Source of the DNA: Deltaproteobacteria bacterium
Lineage (GTDB): Bacteria; Myxococcota_A; UBA9160; SZUA-336
NCBI GenBank assembly: GCA_016875225.1
Contig: VGRW01000003.1
Span: 50,555 to 114,554 of the forward strand
Reading direction: 5' to 3'
DNA: 64,000 nucleotides
Position numbers and translations under genes: made by a program. The notes under the pieces were generated by a model, which had not been told where the DNA came from, ran no database searches, and was given only the letters and a program-made list of their open reading frames with translations. Positions 41,964 through 50,640 of the stretch are shown here, in pieces. Position 1 is the first letter of the stretch; each line of letters starts with the position of its first letter.

Positions 41964-42752
41964 CTACGCAATCCTATCGGCGGCTTCGGGGAATCTTCTT
42001 AGGGAAAGGGCTGGCGCGCGGAGGGGATCGCTCCATCGCTGCGCCATCCGCGCCTCGGCCCGGACGCGCTCGGCTGGCGACAGCGACGCCGGCTCGAGCC
42101 GGGCTCCGAGCGCGGCTTCGAAGCTATCGGTGATGGCGCGGCGAAGCGCCGCCGCATCGATTCCCGGCCGCGGGACCGGCGCCGGCTCCGAGCCCGTGAC
42201 CGCGCGGTAGAGCGCGGAGTCGTCGCAGATGCGGATCGAGCCGTGCTGCAGCAGCCCGAACGGGGTTCTGCGCTGCGCGCTCCCGATCAGCTTGCGCCCG
42301 TCGAGCTCGACCTCGTAGCCGGTCGCCCCGGCGAAGCAGAGCTCGAGCCGCGAGGCGCCCGCGCGCTCGACTGCCGCTCGAGCCGAAAACCCCGCCGCGC
42401 GCAGCCCCTCGAGCAGGCGCGCGCGGATCCAGCCGTAGCTGCCGGACAGATCGTCGGGAAGCGGCGGCGTGCCCGGCGGCGCGATCACGGCGTAGGTCAG
42501 GTCGTTCGCGTGCAGGACGGCCCCGCCACCGGTGACACGCCGGACGACCTCGACGCCGAGCGCGTCGCAGCGGTCGAGCCAGCCCGGCGCGGCCTGGCGA
42601 TAGCCGAGCGAGACCGCCGGAGCTCTCCAGGCGTAGAAGCGCAGGACCGGGCCCGCGACCGGCGCCTCGAGCAGGAGCGCCTCGTCGACCGACATGTTCC
42701 AGTCCGCCGGCCCCGGCCCGTCCTGCAGGACGCGGAAGCGCCGCGCCCGCAC
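41964..42752 (-). CDS. Lipoate/octanoate transferase (LipM- or LplA-like)
   Basis: A 262-residue BPL_LplA_LipB-fold protein. RRVTGGGAVLH is the lipoyl/octanoyl-binding motif and the lysine lies in DGRKLIGSAQRR. The segment LCFAGATGYEVEL resembles the cysteine-containing loop of LipM octanoyltransferases (CF...YE), so an octanoyl-ACP transferase to lipoyl domains is likely; a lipoate ligase is the alternative. It begins with GTG one base after the aroQ stop. Confidence 0.85.
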   Translation of the reverse strand: MRARRFRVLQDGPGPADWNMSVDEALLLEAPVAGPVLRFYAWRAPAVSLGYRQAAPGWLDRCDALGVEVVRRVTGGGAVLHANDLTYAVIAPPGTPPLPDDLSGSYGWIRARLLEGLRAAGFSARAAVERAGASRLELCFAGATGYEVELDGRKLIGSAQRRTPFGLLQHGSIRICDDSALYRAVTGSEPAPVPRPGIDAAALRRAITDSFEAALGARLEPASLSPAERVRAEARMAQRWSDPLRAPALSLRRFPEAADRIA

Positions 42753-42753
42753 C

Positions 42754-43185
42754 CTACTTCAGCCGGTCGAGCAGCGCCTCGAGCGCCAGCTCGTAGCCCT
42801 TGGCGCCGAGCCCCGAGATCTGCCCGAGGGCGATGCCGGCCACGAGCGAGCGCTGCCGGAACTCCTCGCGAGCGTGGATGTTCGAGAGGTGAATCTCGAT
42901 CACCGGCAGGGAGCACGCGACCAGCGCGTCGCGAAGCGCCACACTGGTGTGTGTCAGCCCGCCGGGGTTGATGATGATCCCCTGGTGGGTCCGGCGGGCG
43001 GACTGGATCCGGTCGAGCAGCGCGCCCTCGTGGTTCGACTGGAACGACTCGACCTCGGCGGAGCGCTTCGCGCCCAGCTCTCGCAGCCGCGCGTCGATCT
43101 CGGCGAGCGTCGTCCGCCCGTAGACCTCGGGCTCGCGTTCGCCGAGCAGATTCAGGTTCGGGCCGTGCAGGACCAGGATCTTCAT
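42754..43185 (-). CDS. aroQ: Type II 3-dehydroquinate dehydratase
   Basis: This 143-residue dodecameric enzyme dehydrates 3-dehydroquinate in the shikimate pathway. [16 protein letters not shown] near the N-terminus contains the catalytic loop (Arg, Tyr); [29 protein letters not shown] and the catalytic-His region [11 protein letters not shown] are all canonical. It is separated from aroK by two small genes, an arrangement seen downstream of pilQ in related organisms. Confidence 0.95.
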   Translation of the reverse strand: MKILVLHGPNLNLLGEREPEVYGRTTLAEIDARLRELGAKRSAEVESFQSNHEGALLDRIQSARRTHQGIIINPGGLTHTSVALRDALVACSLPVIEIHLSNIHAREEFRQRSLVAGIALGQISGLGAKGYELALEALLDRLK

Positions 43186-43194
43186 TCGCCCAGC

Positions 43195-43563
43195 CTACAG
43201 CGCCTCGCGGATCTCCTCCAGCAGCACGCGCACCAGATAGCGCGCCTTGCCGACCAGACCGGTCGCGTCGAGCGCCATCACGAGGAAGCTGTCCTCGTCG
43301 AGCTGTCGGAAGAAGACCTGGCTCGCACCGGTCACGAGCAGCATCTCCGCGAGCGCGCCGTCGCGCGAGCCGTCGAGCGCGTCGGCGACCTTCTGGGACT
43401 GGTGGAAGATCCGGCCGAACTCGATCGCGATCGCGCCCAGGTCCACGCCCGCGCCGGGGCGCGCGTACTCGTCGATCGCGACACCGTCTCCGGCCATCAC
43501 CGCCGCGGCGAGCGCGCCCGGGGTCTGGTCGACGAGTGACTGGAGGATCTCTCGAAACGTCAT
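43195..43563 (-). CDS. Roadblock/LC7-domain protein (MglB-like)
   Basis: A 122-residue Roadblock protein: LQSLVDQTPGALAAAVMAGDG forms the first helix and strand, and SFLVMALDATGLVGKARYLV the C-terminal helix. Such proteins dimerise and act as GTPase-activating partners of small Ras-like GTPases, as MglB does for MglA in polarity control of pili. No MglA-type GTPase is in this window. Its ATG overlaps the stop of the small TPR gene (ATGA), and both sit inside the pilus region. Confidence 0.85.
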   Translation of the reverse strand: MTFREILQSLVDQTPGALAAAVMAGDGVAIDEYARPGAGVDLGAIAIEFGRIFHQSQKVADALDGSRDGALAEMLLVTGASQVFFRQLDEDSFLVMALDATGLVGKARYLVRVLLEEIREAL

Positions 43564-44069
43564 GCCCACGCGCCTCCCTGCTTTCGTCGCACGAGATTCC
43601 CGAGCCAGCGTTCCAGCTCGGCGACGATCCGCCCGTTCCGACCCGACGGCACTCGCTCCGGCTCGGGCGGCCTCTCGAGCGAGGCCCGCACCGCGAGCGC
43701 GCGTGCGTCTTCGGGATTGCGCCGCAGCACGTCGGCCGCGATCAGCAGCGCCTGCTCGGGGTGGCCCTGCTCCGCCAGGAGCCGCGCCACCGTCGGGGTC
43801 GCGAGCGGCGCGGGCATCTCCGCGGAGGAGAGCTCGTCCTGCGCGTCGAGGATCCTCGCGCGCAGCGCGGCCAGTCGCAGCGCCAGCTCCTCCGAGCCGC
43901 CCGTCTCCAGATCCTCGAGGCAGCTCTCGACGAGCGCGAGCAGCCCCTCGTGCAAGGGCGCCGCGGCAGCCGCCCGCTCGACGCAGACGACGGCATCGTC
44001 GCGCTCGCCGATCTGCCAGTGGCCGCGGGCCAGCTCGATCCGGATCCGCGTCGATTCGTCCACGCTCAT
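43560..44069 (-). CDS. Small TPR-like protein paired with the Roadblock gene
   Basis: A 169-residue helical protein with TPR-like repeats (IRIELARGHWQIGERDDAV, QGHPEQALLIAADVLRRNP). No signal peptide. It is coupled to the Roadblock gene by an ATGA overlap, so it may be that protein's partner. ATG 44069 is preferred; ATG 44090 adds seven residues (MDPGGGA). Confidence 0.72.
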   Translation of the reverse strand: MSVDESTRIRIELARGHWQIGERDDAVVCVERAAAAAPLHEGLLALVESCLEDLETGGSEELALRLAALRARILDAQDELSSAEMPAPLATPTVARLLAEQGHPEQALLIAADVLRRNPEDARALAVRASLERPPEPERVPSGRNGRIVAELERWLGNLVRRKQGGAWA

Positions 44070-44122
44070 TGCGCCCCCGCCAGGATCCATTCCTTATCGA
44101 CCGCGCCCGCGCAGAGATGAGC

Positions 44123-44665
44123 TCACGGCGCAGCTCCAGCGCCGAGCGCGTCGACGATCGCCGCGCAGACCTCGTCCGCGCCGAGCGCGTCGGTCTCGAT
44201 CCGGATCTCCGCCGTGGCGTAGGCCGCAAGACGTGCCTCGCGCAGCTCCGCGAGCTTCGCGAGCCTGCCTCCGCGATCCAGACCGGCGAGAAGCGGGCGC
44301 TCGGCTGCCGCACCGATCCGCTCCACGATCGTCTCCGGCCGAGCGTCGAGCCAGACCAGCCGGCCCTTCTCGCGCAGCACGAGCCGGTTCTCCGCCGATG
44401 CGACCGCACCGCCGCCGAGCGCGACCACGCAGCGCCGGGTCGGCAGCGCCTCGAGCGCCGCCCGCTCGCGCTTGCGAAAGCCCGCCTCGCCCTCGCGAGC
44501 GAAGATCTCGGCGATCGAAAGCTCCGCCGTCTTCTCGATCTCGGCATCGCTGTCGATGAAGCGGAACCCGAGCCGCTTCGCGAGCGCGCGACCGACGCGG
44601 CTCTTGCCCGAGCCCATCGGCCCGGTCAAGAGCACGCACCGGTCGCTTCGCCCGCTCCCCGACAT
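44123..44665 (-). CDS. aroK: Shikimate kinase
   Basis: This 180-residue kinase phosphorylates shikimate. Walker A GPMGSGKSRVG, shikimate-binding FIDSDAEIEK, GEAGFRKRERAAL and VVALGGGAV, and the lid RPLLAG are canonical. ATG 44665 fits the family start; ATG 44681 adds six residues. Both candidate start codons lie in a perfect 10-bp hairpin (44654-44679) between pilQ and aroK. Confidence 0.94.
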   Translation of the reverse strand: MSGSGRSDRCVLLTGPMGSGKSRVGRALAKRLGFRFIDSDAEIEKTAELSIAEIFAREGEAGFRKRERAALEALPTRRCVVALGGGAVASAENRLVLREKGRLVWLDARPETIVERIGAAAERPLLAGLDRGGRLAKLAELREARLAAYATAEIRIETDALGADEVCAAIVDALGAGAAP

Positions 44666-44679
44666 TCCGGTCGGGGAGC
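44654..44679 (-). promoter_or_regulatory. 10-bp hairpin over the aroK translation start
   Basis: GCTCCCCGAC and GTCGGGGAGC form a perfect inverted repeat with a 6-nt loop immediately after the pilQ stop. No U-tract follows. One candidate aroK ATG is at the loop edge and another overlaps the arm, so the structure could limit aroK translation or attenuate read-through from pilQ. Confidence 0.55.
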
Positions 44680-44690
44680 ATAGCACCGCG

Positions 44691-47525
44691 TCACTGCACG
44701 TCGGCCTGAACGCCCTGCACGATTCGCGGAGTCACGAAGACCAGCAGCTCCCGGCGCTCGTCCTTCACTTCCTTGTTGCGGAAGAACGTGCCGATGCCCG
44801 GGATGTCGGCCAGGAACGGGACCTTGGTGGAGCCGTGGCCGTTGTCGACCACGTAGATGCCGCCGAGCACCATCGTCTCGCCGTCGCGGAGGATCGCCTC
44901 GGTCTTGGTCTCGTTCTTGTTGATGCCGACGATGTCGCCGGTCGCCGTGGAGAGGTTCGGCGAGTTCTTCGACACGCCGAGCTTCATGATGATCGAGCGG
45001 TTGGCGGTGATGTGCGGCGTGACCTTGAGCTCCAGCACCGCGTCCACCCCGGACGTGTTGATCTTGTCCGAGGTCACCTCGGTGAACTTGATCGCGACGC
45101 CCTGCTTGATCACGGCCTGCTTGTTGTCCAGCGTCACCACGCGCGGCGACGAGATCACCTTGCCCTGGCGGTTCTCCTCGCCCGCCTGCAGCTGCATGTC
45201 GAGCTGGAGCTTGTCGTCCAGGCCGAGGATGCCCAGGTTGAGCAGCCCGGTCGGGTTCCCGATCGGATTGCCGGTCAGGAAGTTGTTCTGCTGCAGGCCC
45301 AGGCCCGGCAGCAGGTTCGGCTGGATCGTGTCGGCCGAGTCGGTCGGCGAATCCCAGCCCACGCCCCAGAGCACGCCCAGGCCGCGCGAGAAGTTGAGCG
45401 TCGCCTCGACGATCTTCGCCTCGATCAGCACCTGCGGCGTCTGGGTGTCGACCGCCTTCACGAGCGCCGTCGCCTCGTGGATCACCGACGGGATGTCCTT
45501 GATGATCAGCGTGTTGGTGCGGTCGTCGACGTTCACCGAGCCGCGCCCCGAGAGCAGGCGTTTGACCAGCTTGCCCAGGTCCGAGGCCTTGGCGAAGTTC
45601 ACCGGCTGCAGCTTCACGACCAGGTCCTCGAGCTTCTCGCGCGAGCGGCGGTCCTGCAGCCGGGCCTCGCTCTCGAGCTTGAGCGTCTCGACCGGAGCGA
45701 TGCGCAGGATGTTGCCGATCCGCACGAAGCCCAGGCCCTTCGTCAGCAGGATCACGTCGAGCGCCTGATCCCAGGGCACGTCGACCAGGCGGATGGTCAC
45801 CTTGCCGGTGACTTCCTGGCCCGCGATCACGTTCAGGTCGGAGACCTCGGCGATCAGGCGCAGGATGTTCGCGATGTCGGCGTCCTTGAAGTCGAGCGAG
45901 ACGCGCCGGCCCTGGTAGGCCTTGCCCTCGTCGAAGCCGCCCTCCTCGAGCAGGTCGATCGACGCGGGGTCGGCCGGGCCATCCAGGAACGGGTCGTAGG
46001 CGACCTGTCCCTGCGATCCGGCCTTGGCGCTCGCGGGCGCGGCAGGCGCCGCGGCCGCCTTCGCGGCCTCGGGCGCAGGCGCTGCAGGAGCGGGCGACTC
46101 GTCGGCCGACGCCGGCTCAGTCGCGTCCGCGCTCGGCATGTCCGCGTCGGCGCTCGTGGGCAGCGTCTCGGAAGTCGCCTGCGCGGTCGCGTCGGTGGCC
46201 GCGGCCGGTGCGGGCAGCGCGGCCGCGGAGCCGGCGGGGCGCGCCATCTCGATCCGGAGCTGCGCGCCTTCCCAGGTCAGCGTCGCGGGCTCGGAGACGT
46301 TGCGCTTCAGCACGACGCGCACCTCGGGGCTCGGCACGTCGGGCGTCTTGAATACCGAGAACAGCTCGATCGGTCCGCCGAACTCCTTGGTGTCCACGCG
46401 CCGCTCGGTCGCCTCGTCGATCGTCGCGTCCTTGAGCATGACGATCAGCGTCGAGTCGTCTGGCGCGAACTGAGACGCCTTGACCTTCCGGCCGAGCGTG
46501 ATCACGACGCGGTCATGAGTCGGCAGTGACTCGAAGTGAACCGACTGGACGGACGGGTCGCCGCTCGGCTCCGGCTCCGGACCCGTCGACTCGGCGGCCG
46601 GCGCGGCGGGGACGCTGCTCGCCATCTCCGTGGGCTTGGCCGCAGTCGCGCTCTCGGCGGCCGCGAGCTCCACGCGCACGCCCTGCGCGGTCGGCACCAC
46701 CGTGGGCTTGCCCGCAGGCGAGCGCAGATCGAGCACCACCCGGACCTTGTCCGGGTGCTCGCCGATCCGCGCCTGCGAGACCACGCCCTCGCTGAAGCTC
46801 TGCTTCGCCAGGCGCATTCCGCTCTTCACGCCGAACAGGTCGATCACGATTCGGTCGGGGTTCTGGAGCGCGAAGCTGTCGACGTTGTCGATCGGACCGG
46901 TCGCGCCGATCTCGACGCCCTCCGCGATCGCCACGATGCTCTGGATCTTCGCGCTCTGGAGCTTCGGAGCGGCAGGCGCCGACGCCGGCGCGCTGGCCGT
47001 CTCGGTCGGGGCTGCGACTGCAGCGGCCTCGGGCGCCGGCTCGGGTGCGGCCTCGGGCGCGACCTCGGGCGGGCCGGGCTGGCTTGCGGCCACGGCGCCG
47101 GCGCGAAGCTCGACCACGATCTCGTCGCCCTGCGGCTTGACCTCGTAGTCGGAGGCCGTCGCCAGCGCGATCGAGACCCGCGCCATTCCGTGTCCCGCCT
47201 TTGCGTCGCCGAACGCCCCGAGCGTCACGTCCTCGACCAGGCCGTTCTTCACGCTGATCGGCGTGGAGACGCCCTCGAAGGCGACGTCCGGAAGCTCCAG
47301 GATCAGGCGCGGCGGATCCTCGCGCATGAATGCGGTGTAGATCGCATCCTTTGCGCCGCGCAGGACGATCCGCGTGACTCCGTCCTCGCCCTGCACCTCG
47401 ACCGAGGAGATCGTCTTGGTCTCCCCGGCCAGCGCATGCGCTCCCGGAAGCAGCACGGCCAATGCGACCGCAGCAATCATTCGAAGCGTCCACATGGTGA
47501 GTGACACCCCCTGCCGAGTCATCAT
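44691..47525 (-). CDS. pilQ: Type IV pilus secretin PilQ
   Basis: A 944-residue outer-membrane secretin through which the pilus passes. After a signal peptide (MIAAVALAVLLPGAHALA) come three AMIN-type peptidoglycan-binding segments (VTRIVLRGAKDAIYTAF, PDRIVIDLFGVKSG, DRVVITLGRKVKAS) separated by Ala/Pro-rich linkers. A secretin/TonB N0 domain (ISLDF-type: RRVSLDFKDADIANILRLIA) follows, then N1 (SVNVDDRTNTLIIKD) and the secretin barrel ending LLVFVTPRIV. ATG 47525 overlaps the pilP stop (ATGA); an internal ATG at 47495 directly precedes the signal peptide. Confidence 0.96.
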   Translation of the reverse strand: MMTRQGVSLTMWTLRMIAAVALAVLLPGAHALAGETKTISSVEVQGEDGVTRIVLRGAKDAIYTAFMREDPPRLILELPDVAFEGVSTPISVKNGLVEDVTLGAFGDAKAGHGMARVSIALATASDYEVKPQGDEIVVELRAGAVAASQPGPPEVAPEAAPEPAPEAAAVAAPTETASAPASAPAAPKLQSAKIQSIVAIAEGVEIGATGPIDNVDSFALQNPDRIVIDLFGVKSGMRLAKQSFSEGVVSQARIGEHPDKVRVVLDLRSPAGKPTVVPTAQGVRVELAAAESATAAKPTEMASSVPAAPAAESTGPEPEPSGDPSVQSVHFESLPTHDRVVITLGRKVKASQFAPDDSTLIVMLKDATIDEATERRVDTKEFGGPIELFSVFKTPDVPSPEVRVVLKRNVSEPATLTWEGAQLRIEMARPAGSAAALPAPAAATDATAQATSETLPTSADADMPSADATEPASADESPAPAAPAPEAAKAAAAPAAPASAKAGSQGQVAYDPFLDGPADPASIDLLEEGGFDEGKAYQGRRVSLDFKDADIANILRLIAEVSDLNVIAGQEVTGKVTIRLVDVPWDQALDVILLTKGLGFVRIGNILRIAPVETLKLESEARLQDRRSREKLEDLVVKLQPVNFAKASDLGKLVKRLLSGRGSVNVDDRTNTLIIKDIPSVIHEATALVKAVDTQTPQVLIEAKIVEATLNFSRGLGVLWGVGWDSPTDSADTIQPNLLPGLGLQQNNFLTGNPIGNPTGLLNLGILGLDDKLQLDMQLQAGEENRQGKVISSPRVVTLDNKQAVIKQGVAIKFTEVTSDKINTSGVDAVLELKVTPHITANRSIIMKLGVSKNSPNLSTATGDIVGINKNETKTEAILRDGETMVLGGIYVVDNGHGSTKVPFLADIPGIGTFFRNKEVKDERRELLVFVTPRIVQGVQADVQ

Positions 47526-48031
47526 CCCTTCCTTCCGTTTACGTAGAGCTCGAGGTCGACTTCTTTGGTCGTCGCTCGGTCCAGGTGATCGAGATACGTT
47601 TCCTTCACGACAACCTTGTTGTCCTCGATGCGCAGAATCCGGCCCTTGTTCTTCCCGATCGGCGTTCCCGCTCGAACGATGTACCCCTTGCCCGTCGGGT
47701 CCCGAACCAGCGCGCGCGGCTCCTCCAGACCCCAGATGATTCCCATCACGGCGAGCTGGGTGAGATCGAAGCGTTCGAGCGGCGAGGCGCTGCCCTCGGG
47801 ATCGAACGTGACCTGGCGGCGCACATAGGAGCGGAACGGATCGACCTTGTCGGTCGGGTCGTAGTGGTACTCCGGCGCCAGGGCCGCCGGTTCGGGCGCA
47901 GCGGCTCTCGTCGGCCGGGGCGCGGCGCTCTTGGCAGCCGCGCTCGCCGCATCGTCGTCCGAGCAGCCGCTCGAGAATGCCAGCGCAAGAGCCAGCGCAA
48001 AGGCGAATCGGAGCGTCCGGAGGCCGCTCAT
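47522..48031 (-). CDS. pilP: Type IV pilus assembly lipoprotein PilP
   Basis: A 169-residue inner-membrane lipoprotein (signal ending LAFSSGC) that links PilNO to PilQ. The C-terminal beta domain is recognisable: DPTGKGYIVRAGTPIGKNKG followed by RILRIEDNKVVVKETYLD. An alanine-rich linker connects it to the lipid anchor. It overlaps pilQ by 4 bp and follows pilO by 1 bp. Confidence 0.94.
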   Translation of the reverse strand: MSGLRTLRFAFALALALAFSSGCSDDDAASAAAKSAAPRPTRAAAPEPAALAPEYHYDPTDKVDPFRSYVRRQVTFDPEGSASPLERFDLTQLAVMGIIWGLEEPRALVRDPTGKGYIVRAGTPIGKNKGRILRIEDNKVVVKETYLDHLDRATTKEVDLELYVNGRKG

Positions 48032-48032
48032 G

Positions 48033-48671
48033 TCACTCCCCTCCCGCCGTCTTCGGCGCAGTCGTCGCGGCGCCCGTGCTCGCTTCGTTGAAGTAGAACG
48101 TCGCTGCGATTCCCTTGACCTTGAGCTGCGGCGTCTCGCTGGTCTCGCTCGCCACGCTGAAGGTGAGATCCGACAGGTTCACGATTCGGGACAGGCTCGC
48201 GACGCGGTCGAAGAACAGGCCGATGTCGTGATAGGCGCCCGCGAACTCCAGCTCGATCTGCTGCTCCGAGTAGAAGCCGCGGTCGATCTTCTTGCCCTGC
48301 TTGAAGGTCTGGATCTCGAGCCCGGACCTCTTGCCGAGACCCGTGATGTTGGTGAGCAGCGCCGGCAGATCGCTCGACTCGGGAAGTTTCTCGAGCGCAG
48401 ACTTCAGCTGGCTCTCGAGCTCCTCGCGCTTGCGCTTGAAGCTCTCGAGGTTGTTCGCCACCGCCTTGGCGGCCTGGATGTTCTGCTCGAGCTTGGCCCG
48501 TTTGTTCTGCAGCGTGTGCAGCGAGTTCTGATCGCCGCCGAAGAAGAGCAGCAGGTAGAGGCCGACCACGGCGAGCGCGACGCCCGCCAGGATCCCGTAG
48601 CGCGCGAACTGCGGCAGACGGTCCAGCCTCTGCAGGATCTGCTGCGCGTTCAAACTGTCGCTGATCGCCAT
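48033..48671 (-). CDS. pilO: Type IV pilus inner-membrane protein PilO
   Basis: A 212-residue bitopic protein with one membrane helix (ILAGVALAVVGLYLLLFFGG, about 27-46), a periplasmic coiled coil (about 50-95, KRAKLEQNIQAAKAV) and a ferredoxin-like C-terminal domain (FYSEQQIELEFAGAYHD). It pairs with PilN in the alignment subcomplex. It lies 13 bp downstream of pilN. Confidence 0.95.
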   Translation of the reverse strand: MAISDSLNAQQILQRLDRLPQFARYGILAGVALAVVGLYLLLFFGGDQNSLHTLQNKRAKLEQNIQAAKAVANNLESFKRKREELESQLKSALEKLPESSDLPALLTNITGLGKRSGLEIQTFKQGKKIDRGFYSEQQIELEFAGAYHDIGLFFDRVASLSRIVNLSDLTFSVASETSETPQLKVKGIAATFYFNEASTGAATTAPKTAGGE

Positions 48672-48684
48672 CTCGCGCTCCCTG

Positions 48685-49308
48685 TTACTTTTCCGCGCCG
48701 GCCGCGGCCCTGGCTCCGCGGCGCTGCGCCTTCCTGCCCTGCGGCTGCGTCGGCGCGGGCGCTTCCTTCAGGTACGGATACTGCGCGGTCATCTTGAAGG
48801 CCGAGAGCTTCAGGCCCTCGGTCTCTTCGAGCTTGGTCTCGCGCAGGTCGACGCCCGAGAGCATCGGTGACTCCTCGAGCGCAGCCGCGAAGTCCGCCAC
48901 GATCTCCGCGTCGATGCTGTTTCCCTCGATCTCGAGCACGCCGCCCTTCGCGGTGAGTCGGGTGAGCCAGACTCGCTGGGGGATCCGCGTCGCGATCTCG
49001 TCCATGATCCGGACCGGACCGGTTCGCGCCGCCTCGATCTGGTCGATGATCGCGAGCTTCTGCTCGATCGCTTGCTGCTCGTCCTGGAACCGCTTCACTT
49101 CCTTCTGGACGGCCTCGAGCTTCTTCAGCTCCGCCTCGCGCGCGGCGATCAGCGTCCGCTCGTGCGAGATGTGCGCGGTCATGTACATGGAGATCAAGAG
49201 CGAGATCGCGACCCCCGCGCCGACGGCGCCGCCGAGGAACACGCCCTGCTTGCGCAGGTTCGCAGCCCGTCGGGCCTCCCGGACGGGGAGTAGATTGATT
49301 CGAATCAC
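48685..49308 (-). CDS. pilN: Type IV pilus inner-membrane protein PilN
   Basis: A 207-residue bitopic protein. The cytoplasmic N-terminal IRINLLPVREARR is the conserved peptide that binds PilM; one membrane helix follows (GVAISLLISMYM), then a coiled coil and a PilN-type periplasmic domain. The GTG start overlaps the pilM stop (GTGA), placing INLLP at residue 4, which decides the start. Confidence 0.95.
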   Translation of the reverse strand: MIRINLLPVREARRAANLRKQGVFLGGAVGAGVAISLLISMYMTAHISHERTLIAAREAELKKLEAVQKEVKRFQDEQQAIEQKLAIIDQIEAARTGPVRIMDEIATRIPQRVWLTRLTAKGGVLEIEGNSIDAEIVADFAAALEESPMLSGVDLRETKLEETEGLKLSAFKMTAQYPYLKEAPAPTQPQGRKAQRRGARAAAGAEK

Positions 49309-50372
49309 GTGTCGTCTCCTCGCCGCATGCCCAGACCGATCGCCGTGCACAGCGACGGACCGAGCTCGCGGATCATCTCCTCGTCTCCGGCGCTCGACGC
49401 GATGTCCACGCGCTGGAACGGGTTGGCGATCTCGACCGGAATCTCGAGCCGGTCGTGGAAGATCCGCTCCAGCCCCGGCACGCGCGCGGCGCCGCCGCAG
49501 AGCAGCAAACGCTCCAGGCGCGAGCTCGTGGCGGTGGCCCGGTAGAAGTCGAGCGAGCGCTGGATCTCCGCGAGCATCGTCTCGGAGACCTCGCGCATCG
49601 ACTCCTCGACCTCCTGCGGGACGACGTCCTTGCTGGTCTCGCCGGGCCGGCCGCCGACCTTGATGCGTTCGGCCTCCTCGAAGCTGATGCCGAGGGTCTT
49701 CTGGATCTCCTCGGTGTACTGATTGCCACCCGAGGTGATGTCTCGCGTGAACACCGGCACCGAGCCGCTCATCACGTTCATGTTGATCACCGACGCTCCC
49801 AGATCGAGCAGCGCGACGGTGGTGTCGTCGGAGGGCTGGTAGTTGTGCTGGTACATGTTGCCGACCGCGAAGGCGTCGACGTCCATCACCAGGAGCGAGA
49901 GCCCGGCTTCGCTGATCACGCTCACGTAGTCGTCGATCAGGTCCTTCTTCGCGGCGACCAGCAGGACGTCCATCTGACCGTCGACGCCGGATTCGCGCAG
50001 GATCTGGTGATCGAGGTTCACCTCGTTGATGTCGAACGGGATGTACTGCTCCGCCTCCCAGCGGATCGACTCCTCGAGCTCCTCCTTGCTCTGCGCCGGA
50101 AGCGTGATCCGCTTCACGATCACCGAGTGGCCCGACACGGACGTGACGACGTCCTTGGACTTGAAGCCGCCCATCGCGCAGGCCTCGGAGACCGCGGCGG
50201 AAATCGCCGGCGCGTTCATGAAGGAGCCCTGCACGATGGCCTCCGGCGGAAGCAGCGCGAAGCCGTAGCCGCGCAGCCGGAAGTTCGAGCCGTGCGGCTC
50301 GAGCTCCACCGCCTTGACCTGGCTGGAGCCGATGTCGAGCCCGATGACCGTTTTCTTCCCGAAGGAGAACAT
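49305..50372 (-). CDS. pilM: Type IV pilus cytoplasmic ATPase-fold protein PilM
   Basis: A 355-residue actin/FtsA-like protein that binds PilN at the inner membrane. VIGLDIGSSQVKAVEL is the first phosphate loop, ALLDLGASVINMNV the second, and LLLCGGAARVPGLERIF the adenosine motif. It is the second gene of the transcription unit, after a small XRE regulator (13 bp). Confidence 0.96.
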   Translation of the reverse strand: MFSFGKKTVIGLDIGSSQVKAVELEPHGSNFRLRGYGFALLPPEAIVQGSFMNAPAISAAVSEACAMGGFKSKDVVTSVSGHSVIVKRITLPAQSKEELEESIRWEAEQYIPFDINEVNLDHQILRESGVDGQMDVLLVAAKKDLIDDYVSVISEAGLSLLVMDVDAFAVGNMYQHNYQPSDDTTVALLDLGASVINMNVMSGSVPVFTRDITSGGNQYTEEIQKTLGISFEEAERIKVGGRPGETSKDVVPQEVEESMREVSETMLAEIQRSLDFYRATATSSRLERLLLCGGAARVPGLERIFHDRLEIPVEIANPFQRVDIASSAGDEEMIRELGPSLCTAIGLGMRRGDDT

Positions 50373-50385
50373 CGTCGACCCCGTC

Positions 50386-50640
50386 TCAGTTTCCGCCCGT
50401 GTGGGCGTCGCTGATGTGTGTTGCGATCAAATGCTCGATCGACCGGTCACCGAAGACCGAGTCCTTGTCGGCCACCCGCAAGCCGAGCGCGTGGAGGATC
50501 TTCCGCTTGGTGTCGAGCCTGCAGGTCTTGCCCGCCTCGACGCGATCGATGGTGAGAGTCGAGAGCCCGGCTTTCCGGGCCAACTCTGCCTTGCTCATCA
50601 TGAGCGCCTCTCGAACTCGCCGAACTTTGTTCCCAGACAC
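50386..50640 (-). CDS. Small XRE-type DNA-binding protein heading the pilM operon
   Basis: An 84-residue Cro/CI-type helix-turn-helix protein: REALMMSKAELARKAGLSTL then TIDRVEAGKTC. The final 30 residues (DKDSVFGDRSIEHL) are not part of the HTH. GGAGGG precedes the ATG. It lies 13 bp upstream of pilM on the same strand, so it is probably co-transcribed with pilMNOPQ and might autoregulate it. Such a gene is not a standard part of pil clusters. Confidence 0.85.
   Translation of the reverse strand: MSGNKVRRVREALMMSKAELARKAGLSTLTIDRVEAGKTCRLDTKRKILHALGLRVADKDSVFGDRSIEHLIATHISDAHTGGN

Noticed and set aside
41918..41966. 11-bp direct repeat as an attachment or insertion site
   Set aside because: Too short and without any mobile gene nearby; kept only as context for the CTG start.
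44472..46529. A 685-codon plus-strand frame opposite aroK and pilQ
   Set aside because: Same pattern of antisense shadow; no motif and it crosses two well-supported genes.
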